The position numbers and the translations under genes are program-made. From Saccoglossus kowalevskii (taxonomy: Eukaryota; Hemichordata; Enteropneusta; Harrimaniidae), in assembly GCF_000003605.2 (NCBI RefSeq), contig NW_003132352.1, positions 20,440-46,336 on the forward strand: a stretch of 25,897 nt of DNA, given 5' to 3'. The notes under the pieces were generated by a model that saw only the letters and a list, made by a program, of their open reading frames with translations, did not search any database and was not told the DNA's origin. This document shows, one piece after another, positions 1 through 9,949 of this stretch. The first letter of the stretch is position 1; the number at the start of each line of letters is the position of its first letter.

Positions 1-134
1 ATTTGATTTTTATCTCTTATGTATTGTATGTTTTTTGTTTTTTTTATTTCTTTGTATTTATGTTCCTTACCATACAAAAACCCTCTGAAGGTTTTTAGTA
101 GTGTAATAAAGTTATTATTGTTATTATTAATATT
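1..134 (+). mobile_element. LINE 3' tail (first)
   Basis: A T-rich segment is followed by a small hairpin (AAAAACC, loop, GGTTTTT at about 75-97), then GTAATAAAGTTATTATTG and a TTATTA-type simple repeat. A short stem-loop plus a simple-repeat tail is usual for the 3' end of CR1/L2-like non-LTR retrotransposons. The matching layout at 780-860 supports this. Only the tail is present; the 5' part lies outside the window or was never copied. Confidence 0.5.
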
Positions 135-261
135 AAACCAAAAATCCCAGAAAATGAAAGAACTTGCAAAAAATGCTATTTAGATCAAATTGAAGATGAA
201 ATGCATTTCATTTTAGATTGCAGTTTCTATAAAGTAGAGAGAAAACATGTCTTGAAGTATT
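135..261 (+). pseudogene. C-terminal fragment of a LINE reverse-transcriptase ORF (zinc-finger-like part)
   Basis: Read from 135, the frame gives IPENERTCKKC, then IEDEMHFILDCSFY. This is a C-x2-C-x9-H-x4-C knuckle with the IEDExHF motif seen at the C-terminus of many metazoan non-LTR reverse transcriptases. The frame is open from 135 until it enters a TTAA-flanked MITE at 262, where a stop follows. It resumes in frame from 544 to a stop at 652-654 if the MITE and one TTAA copy are ignored. The polymerase and endonuclease domains are absent, so this is a dead remnant. Confidence 0.65.
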
Positions 262-542
262 TTAAAGTGCGGTAGTCGTCGCGCTATATGGGTCTCATAT
301 AAACAAAGATGGCGACTTTAACTGTTGCGCAGATCAACGAGTACGAACTGAGACGTTTCCAAGCTTTAACTAGGTAATTTTCATGTTATTCGAAGGTATC
401 AAGGAGTCACCGGCGGCAATCAGTGCAAGTCGCGCCCAGGTCAAACCTCATACTTGTGATTTCAATTTGAAGAGCAGATTGTGGGAAAATCAATGTTTAT
501 CAACACAAATGTCGCACATGCGCGACGACTACCACGCTTTAA
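262..542 (+). mobile_element. MITE family TTAA-1, copy A (complete)
   Basis: The 273 bp element is flanked by TTAA on both sides (262-265 and 539-542). The left end reads AGTGCGGTAGTCGTCGCGC and the inverted right end AGCGTGGTAGTCGTCGCGC, giving about 19 bp terminal inverted repeats with two mismatches. TTAA target duplication is the hallmark of piggyBac-type transposases, but the termini lack the usual CCC start, so the superfamily is uncertain. It interrupts a LINE ORF. Related copies lie at 5951, 20369, 22780 and 25623. An internal exon-like segment starts at an ATG near 309. Confidence 0.85.
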
Positions 543-860
543 AATAACAATTAATGAGTTGTACAGAATGAAAAGCTTTGTGAAAATAATGGGAAATAAT
601 ATGGCTTTGATCATATCATTTAAAAATTACAATTTTCTAAAGTTAAATATGTAACTGTGGTCTGGGAGAACCTTGCTGCTGTTTAATCTATTTTTCAGAG
701 ATATCCTAACTTTTATTTCTTTCTTTTGTTGAATTTCAGTGTATTTTAATTTTAGTGTTTTATTGTGTCTTATTTTATTTGTCTTTTGTAATCATTTTTT
801 ACCTTACTAAACCCACAGATGGTTAAGTTGCGTAATGAAGTTATTATTATCATAACTACC
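543..860 (+). mobile_element. LINE remnant: ORF end and 3' tail, continuing beyond the MITE
   Basis: The first 110 bp continue the reverse-transcriptase frame found before 262. Then follow a T-rich 3' UTR, a small hairpin (AACC, loop, GGTT at about 809-828) and GTAATGAAGTTATTATTAT. This ending closely parallels the tail at 75-130, so both belong to related LINE families. The remnant is short and non-functional. Confidence 0.5.
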
Positions 861-1469
861 ATGAAACTAACTACAAGAATAAACCAATGAACATTGTCAT
901 ATGATTTATGACCTGCAACTTTTTCAAATAATTGCATATTATAGTAATTAATGAGGAAGTATGGTTCATATTAGGTCTCATAAGCCAGATATTGATTTTC
1001 TACTCAATCTTTATAATGTCACGCTTCATCAAACAACGCCCACGACACTGACAGACCACTGCACGCAGACAGAAGTGCATGACCATATATGTTCACATCA
1101 CTGGCACCGATTATAACAATTAAGAAACCAGATATGATGGCAAATATGAAAATAATCTTATGGGGGCAGACTTTTTTCCTTCTTCTGAAGACATATATCC
1201 AATATCGAATTACTCAAATCACAATTACCGGGTGTATGATAAGAAATCTAAATCTGATAATGCATAAAAAACAAATCTGGCAGCTCACCTTGTTATATTT
1301 TCCATTTTCTCTTACAAAGTAAGTCAAAAATTGATGAAAACAGTGAATTTTGAACAATCAATGGGTCTTGTTTTAAACAGGTTTCATGATAACAGGAAAA
1401 GAAACAAGCCATGCATGGCACAGTCCCCGTTAGTTATCAAATTTAAGATATATAGTTTTGTTTATAGTA
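861..1469. other. Gene-free AT-rich interval
   Basis: No convincing gene or repeat copy is visible. A 77-codon ORF (1089-1322) has a hydrophobic, low-complexity product with no recognised motif. Sequence near 1030-1080 is locally more GC-rich (CGCCCACGACACTG). Confidence 0.4.
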
Positions 1470-2440
1470 ATGAAGCTGGAATATAACCATGTCATAAATA
1501 TGATTTTTTAACATTAAAATGATTGACATTTGTATCTGATCGTCGAACAAGTACTTGTCCATATTGAGAGATATTGCTCTGGAACAACATTCAAAATCAA
1601 CCATTTTGAATACATGTATACATATAACATGATGTATAACGAATACATAAAATTTGAACATAATCAGTCAAAGCATTTAAGAGACATGGCTCTAGAAGCC
1701 CAATCATTAAAACAAAATGGCCGCCAGTCAGCCATTTTGAATCCAATCTGACAAATAAAATGACGTGCATCAGGAACCAGTAATGTCTAATGTATGTACC
1801 AAGTTTGACTGAAATCCATCCATAAATGCCAGAAATGCTTGATATTTGATGATTTTTTAGCACAAAAATGACCACCATTCGGCCATTTTGAATATGATCA
1901 TTGAACCAATATATCTGTTTATCTATGACATATTGTATAATGAATATTTAAAATTTGAACATAATCAGTCAAAACAAGTCAGAGATATGGCACGAGAACC
2001 ACATTCATTAAAACAAAATGGCCGCCAGCTGGCCATTTTGAATCTTATCTGAAAAACAAAATTATTTGCATGAAGGGCCCATAATGTCTAATGTATATAC
2101 AAAGTTTGAACAAAATCCATCTGTAAACAGCCGAGAAATACTGGATTTTTAGGATTTTTCAGCACAAAAATGGGCGCCATTCGGCCATCTTAAATCAGAT
2201 CGTAAAACAACATGTTGTGCATCAAGGTCCTATAATGTCCAACGTATATACAAGGTTTGAACAAAATCCATCTATAAACAGCTGGGAAATGCTTGATTTT
2301 GATGATTTTTAGCACAAGAATGGCCGCCATTCGGCCATCTTAAATCAGATCGTGAAACAAATTGACGTGCATATGTATAATATCATGTATGATGTATGTG
2401 TGAAGTTTGATTGTGATTGGTCCAGGCATTTCTAAGATAC
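1470..2440. repeat. Tandem array of about six ~150 bp monomers
   Basis: The core motif (ATGGCCGCC, then GGCCATTTTGAAT or GGCCATCTTAAAT) has its CCAT box at about 1601, 1732, 1883, 2033, 2184 and 2334, a period of 150-151 bp after a first step of 131. Alternate monomers are more alike (AATTTGAACA at 1651 and 1952), so a 301 bp dimer is layered on the monomer. The layout of core repeats followed by a microsatellite resembles bivalve pearl/BIV160-type elements; that family link is inferred. Confidence 0.75.
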
Positions 2441-2447
2441 ATGTCCG

Positions 2448-2500
2448 GACGCACACACAGACGCACGCACGCATGCACACACACACAGACGCACGGAGGT
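2448..2500. repeat. CGCACACA-type microsatellite ending the 150 bp array
   Basis: Interspersed GGACGCACACACAGACGCAC units follow the last monomer directly. Microsatellites at the end of tandem-core elements are common in bivalve genomes, so this is probably part of the same mobile unit. Confidence 0.6.
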
Positions 2501-2555
2501 CAAAACATAAGTAAAAAACATGTACTAAAAATGTATGTACATGTGTAACTACTGG

Positions 2556-2756
2556 TACTGTAAAATACTTTATTTTAGCTGACATTAATTTTCACTGAAA
2601 TACTTTTTTTTTAATTAATTTTCACTGATTTTTGGTGAATTGAATGTAAAATATGGAAAAAAAGGTATATTTGCTGGATTTTATTTTCACTGAATTTCTG
2701 CTTCAACGAAAATAGCAGAACATTGATTCGAAGCAAATATAAAGTATTGTACAGTA
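2556..2756. mobile_element. Palindromic TA-flanked MITE, copy 1
   Basis: The element starts TACTGTAAAATACTTTATTT and ends AAAGTATTGTACAGTA, so the two ends are complementary and most of the element can fold into one hairpin. A TA at each edge fits the TA target duplication of Tc1/mariner-like transposases. It shares TTGAATGTAAAATAT and GCTGGATTTTATTTTCACTG with copies at 8822 and 16837. Non-coding. Confidence 0.75.
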
Positions 2757-2899
2757 TAAGTATATAAGTATATACGTCACAGGTATAATTTTACTGTTAT
2801 TAAATTAAGATTTAAAGTAGCAAAGGTATTTATCTGCATAATTGTTTTAACCTTCTGATTGTGACTAAATGACTACAAAAAGACCTAGTAAAGTATATA

Positions 2900-3290
2900 C
2901 TGCAGTTTTTTTAACAAGAAGTATCACTTTTTACCAGAAATTACTAAAAAAAATTAATTAGAGAAATGAATATATCCTCATGAAATGAATAAATCTGAGA
3001 GAGGTCCACCTGTAGTACCTATATGTATAATATCATAGCAATCAGAATTGCTGTTTTCAACAAGAAGCTGAAAAAATCACTTTTTACCAAAAATATTTAG
3101 AGAATTAAAGATATCACAACAAAATGAACAAATTTAAGAGAGGTCTACCCAAGGTACATATACACCAAGTATCAAAGCAATCAGACTTTTAGTTTTCAAG
3201 GGGAAGTCGAAAAAGTAAAAAGTTGATGATGACGGACGCTATGATAAGCTTTGCTTGACAAAGTCGACAGCGAAGCAAAAAAAAACACGT
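2900..3290. repeat. Duplicated ~150 bp repeat with terminal hairpin and A tract
   Basis: Two diverged tandem copies start near 2915 and 3061 (AACAAGAAG, CACTTTTTACCA, AGAGAGGTC, TATCAAAGCAATCAGA), about 150 bp apart. They end in GATGATGACGGACGCTATGA and a hairpin, GCTTTGCT (3248-3255) against AGCGAAGC (3269-3276), then nine A's. A hairpin near the 3' end is reminiscent of Helitron-like elements, but the sequence alone does not prove it. Confidence 0.55.
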
Positions 3291-4544
3291 TAATTATCTA
3301 CATGTAAGAACAAATCAAAATTGATTCTTTTTCAAATTAATAAATAGGTAAGAATTTTTAAACAAGATACACAACGTGACATTAATAAATAGGCATGACT
3401 TAAAGTAGTAGGTACTACTTAACTACCAAAGTCGATTTACCTAAATTATCGTATGCTCTCAATTATGCATTTAAAAATTCACTATATGAAGTGATATGAC
3501 AGTTGCTAAGTTCTATTGGTAACCATGACGTCAGGTCTGACTGTACCCGTACTCTTAAGTATAATGTAGCCATGTAATGTAATTGCAATAATAGGGAACA
3601 ATGATTGGACTATGATACCTAACGAGACATAATTACTAACAATTTTTTTTTTTTTTTTTTAAAGGCCACTGCAGGGTTCCTGTCAAGTCTTGCAGTGGTA
3701 AACAGCTTCATATCAAGTCCCGGTCTTTATGATGTTTTTTTTTTCTGCCTATAGGTTGAACTTGCATGTATAGCCCTAAACTGGATATAATAAAGTGACT
3801 ATGAATATTAGAGCAGTGATTTTATGCCACAGTTATGATAATAAAATGGATTTTTGTTCATGAAAAGTTAAAATACATAAAACTGAAAGGCAAACCATGA
3901 AAAATACTTGGTACCAAGTCACCTGACAATTTAAGGTCTTTAAACTGTAAGTGTTTGTAAATATAGAATAATATATATAACTACTCAATTCCTTAATTTC
4001 CTAAAAATATTTTTAAAAAAACACCATATGAAAAATAAGTTAAAATTTAACATTTTATTAAAATACAATAGAATTTACTGTTTCGTTAAAAAAAAAGATA
4101 GTACTCATTCCAAAACATACAATTACTTGTTCGATTTCTACCTTATATGTGGTAAACTACATCAGTGAGCCCTCAAACAGGACTGATTCTGTCAGGATCA
4201 TGAGTCAAAAAAGAAATCATGCAAAATCAAGTCGAGTCAGCTGGTCGACTGTTGGAAAGGTTGGTATTCGAGAAAAAATGTTTGTGGCCTCCTGATTTCC
4301 TTTAGTTTTATACTTATTTTGTTTATAAAATGTGAATTTTATTTTATGAAATTACAAAATATATTAAGAAAGTTTTTCATGATCACTATATCAATATACA
4401 ACTTTCTGTTGTATGACAATGACAATTAGTTGTGTTACAGCAAATTTTTGTGCATCAGTGGCATGTCATATCGGCTTAGATGTCACACGTACTGGTAATT
4501 ACATTCAAATACTTTCCTTTGTTTACATTGAATGTAAAAGTCGA
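3291..4544. other. Gene-free interval with small palindromes
   Basis: It contains a near-palindrome AAGTAGTAGGTACTACTT (about 3402-3420) and a consensus CRE, TGACGTCA (3527-3534). Next to a run of 16-18 T's is a hairpin, CCACTGCA (3666-3673) against TGCAGTGG (3691-3698). No gene signal was found. Confidence 0.4.
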
Positions 4545-4670
4545 TGGGATCGCGGTACTGCCTTTCTGCATACTTTGCGGTATCCATGTAATAAGCTTGT
4601 ATTATTTGCTTCCCAAAAGGGTTTTATATAATTTTTATGCTTACGTAAATGACAGAAATGTCTCTATAAT
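4545..4670 (+). repeat. Dispersed repeat similar to 7596-7705
   Basis: CTTTCTGCATACTTTGCGGT, then TAATA and ATGCTTACGTAAATGACAG follow the order found at 7600-7700 with scattered changes. Only one arm of the inverted-repeat element is present. The two overlapping ORFs here (4413-4631 and 4480-4692) have no recognisable protein features and are not called as genes. Confidence 0.45.
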
Positions 4671-5458
4671 GGACAAAATTAGTTGTACTTAAAATACAAT
4701 ACATAGAATTTGTGTGTGTACATGCACCAGGCTTCTAATAGAGCAAATATTGAACCTCATTTTATAAATAAATGATACATATTAATGAATGAGTTTTATT
4801 AATAATGAACAAATAGCACAATGATTTGGCTATATGAAATCTTCTAAGTACTGCTCTATTATGTGGAGCATGTGTACATCAAATGACAGTCGATTTACAA
4901 CTGATGTTTATACCACCACTGCTGAGATATCAGCTAGCTCACGGATAACTGATTTGTTTTTAATACGTCAAACAAAAAGTAAAAAAATATGTGAGACTGA
5001 AATAAGTTTAGTGATCTTACACTTGTGGAACATTTGAAGACTACATTATTATTAGATTTGGTCAGTGGTAATGACCTATAGTACATATGTACAGCCTGAG
5101 GGAACTTTGTAGCTTTGTACAAAATGGGAAACTGTTTCCCTTCTTTATAGACTCAGTAAACTGAACTTCACAGTAAAACAAAGTCCCAATTTAAATATAA
5201 TTGGCATAAACAGGTTTTACTACAGAAGTGAGAGTATTTGTCTCTTGACTTGTCCCTATCTAGTCTGCTACAAGTCAATATATGGGAACCAGAATTCAGG
5301 GGTATAATTTTTCAAATGTAACAGAATAATAATGTGAAATAAAAAATTTGGTTTTCAGTTGAAACAAATTGTGACATGAACATTTCAATATTTTTCGGCT
5401 GTCATTCGCCGGTAGAAAAAAAAAATAGATTATTATAAACACATTGTCAGTGCTACTA
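4671..5458. other. Gene-free AT-rich interval
   Basis: Only short ORFs (67 codons or fewer) with biased composition are present, overlapping on both strands near 4834-5122. No repeat family shared with the rest of the window was recognised. Confidence 0.4.
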
Positions 5459-5911
5459 AGGGACGACGTCAAAAGATCGATGTCGGATAAAAAACCTAAT
5501 TCCTTTATTTTTTTTCCAAACCCCCCTACCCCCCACTGAAACTTAATTGATAAATATTGGTCATGGCGTCAGACTACATTCACCATTAAATACAAATTGA
5601 TAATTGGACAGTAGTATTGCATAGCAGTTGGTTGTCGGGTGGGTGTAAACAGATTTTACAAATGCACCTCATTTGACGCACAAATCTACACTCGAACCAA
5701 ACCATTTTTCTGTTTCTTTCCCCTTTTCGGTTATTTCTGTTCATGATTGGATAGAAAAAAAACGAACTACAAATACTCCAAGATTTTTTTGACTTCATTA
5801 AAAAATAAAATCATTTTTGTAGGATGGAAAATTTTTGAGGTCAAAACCCCCCACCCCCAAACTAAAGGAAATAAGTTTTTTATCCGACATCGATCTTTTG
5901 ACGTCGTCCCT
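5459..5911. mobile_element. 453 bp element with 37 bp perfect terminal inverted repeats
   Basis: The left end AGGGACGACGTCAAAAGATC recurs inverted at the right end (to 5911), and the match is perfect for 37 bp and imperfect for about 15 more. Both arms then run into C-rich tracts on the same strand (5521-5537 and 5846-5858). A TA dinucleotide borders both sides with a one-base ambiguity, so the target duplication is uncertain. No ORF in it resembles a transposase, so it is non-autonomous. Only one copy is present here. Confidence 0.75.
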
Positions 5912-5950
5912 AAGGACACACCTATATTAAACATGACAAGGTATGTCATC

Positions 5951-6060
5951 TTAAAGGGCAGTATAGTTATCGCAATGCACCATGTTCAACCTTGCACTGC
6001 ATGTTTTCATTTACATGAAATTTGAACATTCTGCTTGATGACCACTATACCTTCAATTAA
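5951..6060 (+). mobile_element. MITE family TTAA-1, copy B (short, degenerate)
   Basis: TTAAAGGGCAGTATAGTTATCG at the left and GATGACCACTATACCTTCAATTAA at the right form diverged inverted repeats with TTAA at both edges. The internal stretch TTTACATGAAATTTGAACA is shared with copy D, which ties it to the same subfamily. It lacks the 270 bp interior of copy A. Confidence 0.6.
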
Positions 6061-6717
6061 ATTCATATGAAAAACATTCAGTAATTATAACAGTTAATAT
6101 CAGTTAATTGCAGAAACAGCGGGGAAAAATTGAAAAAGCACTTAACTTCATGATGGATGCAAATTTACATATACATCATTGCTCCCAAAGGTTTAAATGA
6201 ATTTGCACAATTAGTGAATATTAAGAAAGTCTGAGCTCAATTGGGGAATATATGTCACTCTCATTATTATTATGGGTACAAGTCATCACGATACCCAAAA
6301 TGGGAAGAAAAAAAATAAGGTCACCAAACTTTTTTTTAATTTCCCTTTTTCCACCAGTCCTAATATAGTGAGATTTCTTCATATCAAAAAATTTTTCTTG
6401 GTGATATGGGATGAAAAAGTCGTATATTATTATTGATATGAATCTAATATATTGCTAAAATATTTAAAACAATAATTTAATCATTTTTCAGGATGATTTT
6501 TATTTACTAGTACTGGTATATAGAATGAGATGGTTTCTCTCCCATGATGCACTGCATATATGTGCAGTAACATGCTCAGTAGAGTAAAAGTTTGAATTTA
6601 GCTCAAACTGTCCAAACACTGTTATGGATATCTGCGTTGTATGTATATTTAATGAGAAGAGAAGTTTGAATTCATCCTCAATGAATATTCTTTGTAATTC
6701 TACCTGTTATTGATTAT
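6061..6717. other. Gene-free AT-rich interval
   Basis: I see poly-A and poly-T patches (6309, 6330) and a small GGGTA/TACCC inverted pair (about 6275-6297). Nothing codes. Confidence 0.4.
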
Positions 6718-6827
6718 TACAGTTGGCGCAAACAAGATTCGTACGGGGAGTTAATATGGATATTGCAACATTGAAAGGGAGTTTCCCAGGAAAGTTACTT
6801 GTATGAATCTTGTTTGCGCCTGCTGTA
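6718..6827. mobile_element. 110 bp near-palindromic TA-flanked MITE
   Basis: TACAG, two variable bases, then GGCGCAAACAAGATTC at the left are mirrored at the right end (GAATCTTGTTTGCGCC, then CTGTA). About 26 bp of each end pair with three mismatches. The middle is about 57 bp of unique sequence. TA at the borders suggests a Tc1/mariner-like mobiliser. Non-coding. Confidence 0.7.
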
Positions 6828-7509
6828 GTTTAAAAAAAAAAAAAAACAGTGCCAATTAGTCAACACTCAATACTCTCACATGATCGAGAGTGAAAACAAA
6901 CATGGCAGATGCATGGTTTGGTGTCAGTCCTTTGTCGTATTGTGCTGTTAATGTTCAATACAGTTTCGTGAAAGTCTCTGAAAATCGCTGATGATTTGTG
7001 AAAAGTTTGCTGATTGCTAGAAACTTGTACCAATTTTTCAAGTTTTTTCCTATTTATTTTGGCTATCCATAAAGGTTCTCAGCTGGTAAAGTGTTATGGA
7101 GGACAAAGTTTTTTGTTAATTTTTTTCCTATTTTTCAATCTATGTAGAACTTAAATCAAAATGAACTTTTTTTGTTATATTAAATAAATACATGTAAGAT
7201 TATAAGATACTCATGATAAATAGGATGTCAACAGCATGAAAATTATATTTTAGTCAATCAAGTATTATAAATATTTATTATACATCTGTCACCGTAACAC
7301 CATAAGTTACAGCATGCCGTAATTTTGCGGCATATTACGAAATGCAAATTCCAAATATGGAATGATTACATGCATAAGCGTCCTCTAACAATAAAAACAA
7401 AGATGGTTGCCACCAGAATTTGACCGGACTCCACACAAAGAAGTTCCCTGATTCTGTTCTAAACATTTTGGATTCCGGCATCCCATGGTGTCTCCTTGGA
7501 AGGAAAAGA
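6828..7509. other. Gene-free interval upstream of the inverted-repeat element
   Basis: A long A run follows the 110 bp palindrome. Moderately complex sequence lies at 7370-7500, possibly the outer part of the old element at 7510. A 72-codon minus-strand ORF (7335-7553) runs through it without recognisable features. Confidence 0.35.
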
Positions 7510-7700
7510 TGTATAATAATAAGGTTATTACGAGAATACCTCAAAGTATGCACTCAGGCAGTACGTCGCGCGTCGCGCGTCAGTTGATACTACCACTGTA
7601 CTGTCTTTGTGCATACTTTGTGGTATCCTCGTAATAGCCTCATAGTATTATCAAAAAGCACATGTGCTTACGTAAATCAGAGACTTTTCTATGGTTGAAT
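7510..7700. repeat. Old inverted-repeat element
   Basis: Arms at 7523-7553 and 7609-7639 are inverted copies (28 of 31 bases match) containing TTACGAG and CAAAGTATGCAC. The loop holds a CG-rich stutter, CGTCGCGCGTCGCGCGTC. The right half (7600-7700) is also similar to 4555-4665, including GCATACTTTG and TGCTTACGTAAAT, so this is a dispersed family. Its true ends are not clear. Confidence 0.5.
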
Positions 7701-8821
7701 AAGTAATTATTTTAATGATTTAATATACAGCCAATTTTGGGTTTAAATACGCTTCAACTGCAGATGTGCTTCTATAATAGTGCAAATATAGTACGCTATG
7801 TTGCATCACATATCATCATATACTGGGATTATTTTTTCTCATTTTGACATTATTAAAAATATGAAGAAATTGTTGGAAAAACAGAAGCTAATGCCATTTC
7901 ATTAGTTTGAATGACTGCCAATGACCTTAAAAACAGAATGCAAACATTTTTAACCTCTTTTCAGATGTGTTTAATGAATTAATCCTATTTGCAGAACTCT
8001 AAAAACGAAAGTACATCTAATCCTGTCTTTATCGATGCAAGGCCATGTACTGTGTTAGTATGGCCTTATCTGGTGATACCTGTACATGACAACACATCTG
8101 ATTTGACTTTAGGTTTCACACCATCATTATGTGACCTTGGAGCAAAAATACACTTTTTAAATATGAAGTCATAACTGCCATAATTTTAAAAATATTTTTT
8201 TACCTCGATCAAATATATGACAATTTTTCATGTCACAATGAAATTTAATTAGAGAATTTAACATATACCAGTATGTCAAAATGTGATAAATTTATTGAAT
8301 TTAATTCTATTTAATTATTTTGCATGATGCAACACTTCAGATATACTCAGAAAAAAAATGTTTTGGTAAAATTGATACTTGTGCATTGTTATCAATTTTG
8401 CTTTTGTTTTTATTTTCATATTATTTGGTTTGTTTTTTCGAAAATACTGACAAAAACATTGAAGAGAAAGCTGACATTTGAATTGATACAAATTGATTTA
8501 TTTCTTGGCCTCAAGTTTTGGTAATCAGACTATTTTCTTTGGATAAATATTTTTTTTACAATAACACTCCCAAATTTTCCTAATTGTTTGAACTCTCTTT
8601 AGCAACACTGCAATTATGTATAAAGAAAAAAATGACCCCCCCCCCCCACTTATAAAATTGGTCTTTCCTTGGAATAATTAGAATATTATAAATCACAATA
8701 TCATTGATTACTTTTTATTTCTTTAATTTTACTGTTTTTAGCAACCAGACATGCCCACTTTGCTCGAGATCAAATTTCATAAATAGTTTGACAAATTTTT
8801 CAATTATTCCACCAAATAAAA
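7701..8821. other. Gene-free AT-rich interval
   Basis: Two short ORFs (7989-8174 and 8324-8524) have no known motif. A run of about 12 C's stands at 8637. No repeats shared within the window were noticed. Confidence 0.4.
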
Positions 8822-9033
8822 TACTGTAAAATACTTTATTTTAGTTAGAATTATTTTTCGCTGAAAAGACTTTTTGGGTGTTTTGTGTGGAATTTATTTT
8901 CACTGATTTCTGACGAGTTGAATGTAAAATATAGGAAAAAAGGTTTATTCGCTGGATTTTATTTTCACTGAATCATTCCTTCAGCAAAAATAGCAAAAAT
9001 TAATTCCAAGCGAAAATAAAGTATTTTACAGTA
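8822..9033. mobile_element. Palindromic TA-flanked MITE, copy 2
   Basis: This is the same family as 2556 and 16837, with TACTGTAAAATACTTTATTT at the left and AAATAAAGTATTTTACAGTA at the right. These outermost bases are perfect inverted repeats, the best-preserved ends of the three copies. Two internal TTTATTTTCACTGA direct repeats are present. Non-coding. Confidence 0.8.
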
Positions 9034-9949
9034 TCACTCGGGATATAAATGATATAAAAATTGCTACAGGTACTCAAAAAGACCAGTCATTTGGACAGCA
9101 GGTTATGACAGGTAGGATTTCTTTTCTTTTTTTATTCTGGCTGTCTAGATTTTTGATGTACTGGTTTTCTTTTCAAGATGCTGAAATATACCACCTAATA
9201 ATAGATGACTTAATTTGATTTCCAAAACAGACTTTATTTATTTCACACACCTGGGTGTTGCTTGCATGGGATAATCAAGGCCCAGAACCATCAGTCAAAA
9301 ATTAACACATAGGATATTTTCAATGCAATTTTGTTTTGTTTTTCGATTAGAAAAATAAATAATTTGTTTCAGGCCAATTTGTTTTCTAAAACCAATGTAC
9401 CCATGTTTAATTGTTAATATTAAGTTATCATCAAAACTGTGCGTTTTTCCCAAGAAATTCTGGCAAGAACGTTGTTTAACAACAGTAACCAACACAATTT
9501 TTAACAGATTAGTGCAACGACTGCTTGCCTGCCTATTTCTGTTTGTGTCTGAGCAGGTAACTGGTAAGTTTAGTAATACCGTAACATTTTTGTAAAAGCA
9601 ACACATCTAAAAATTTACAATGCTGCATCTATGATCCCTCACTCTTCAGTTTTATTTCAAATAAATCACACATTTTAATGCTGGTAGCACAACACTGATG
9701 GATTGTTTTATATTTCTATCTAATACTGACATATTCATTCATATTTCAGGAATGGTAAACACTGTAAGTCTCAGCTTGCTGAGTGGCCAATCCATCATTT
9801 AACAGTCAGGAGTTTTAATGATCTGTGGATAAATGATGTCATAGCCGGTCAAAAATACAATACACAACAGTTAACCTTTGGTTGTTGAAGGTTTACATGA
9901 AACGGAAACAAAATTTACATAATTTAATATAAATATATGTAAACAAAAC
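9034..9949. other. Gene-free interval
   Basis: Overlapping ORFs on both strands at 9295-9606 mirror each other, so at most one could be real; neither has a recognised domain. A small TCAGCTTGCTGA hairpin lies near 9771. Confidence 0.35.

Noticed and set aside
3527-3534. Perfect CRE palindrome TGACGTCA as a promoter
   Set aside because: No gene follows it on either strand; an isolated 8-mer is likely chance or repeat-borne.
4225-4280. Possible tRNA or SINE head (GTCGAGTCAGCTGGTCGACT, then GGTATTCGAG)
   Set aside because: It does not fold into a cloverleaf and lacks proper A and B boxes.
9295-9606. 103-codon minus-strand ORF with an overlapping plus-strand ORF
   Set aside because: Mirror-image open frames in AT-rich DNA, no recognisable domain on either strand.
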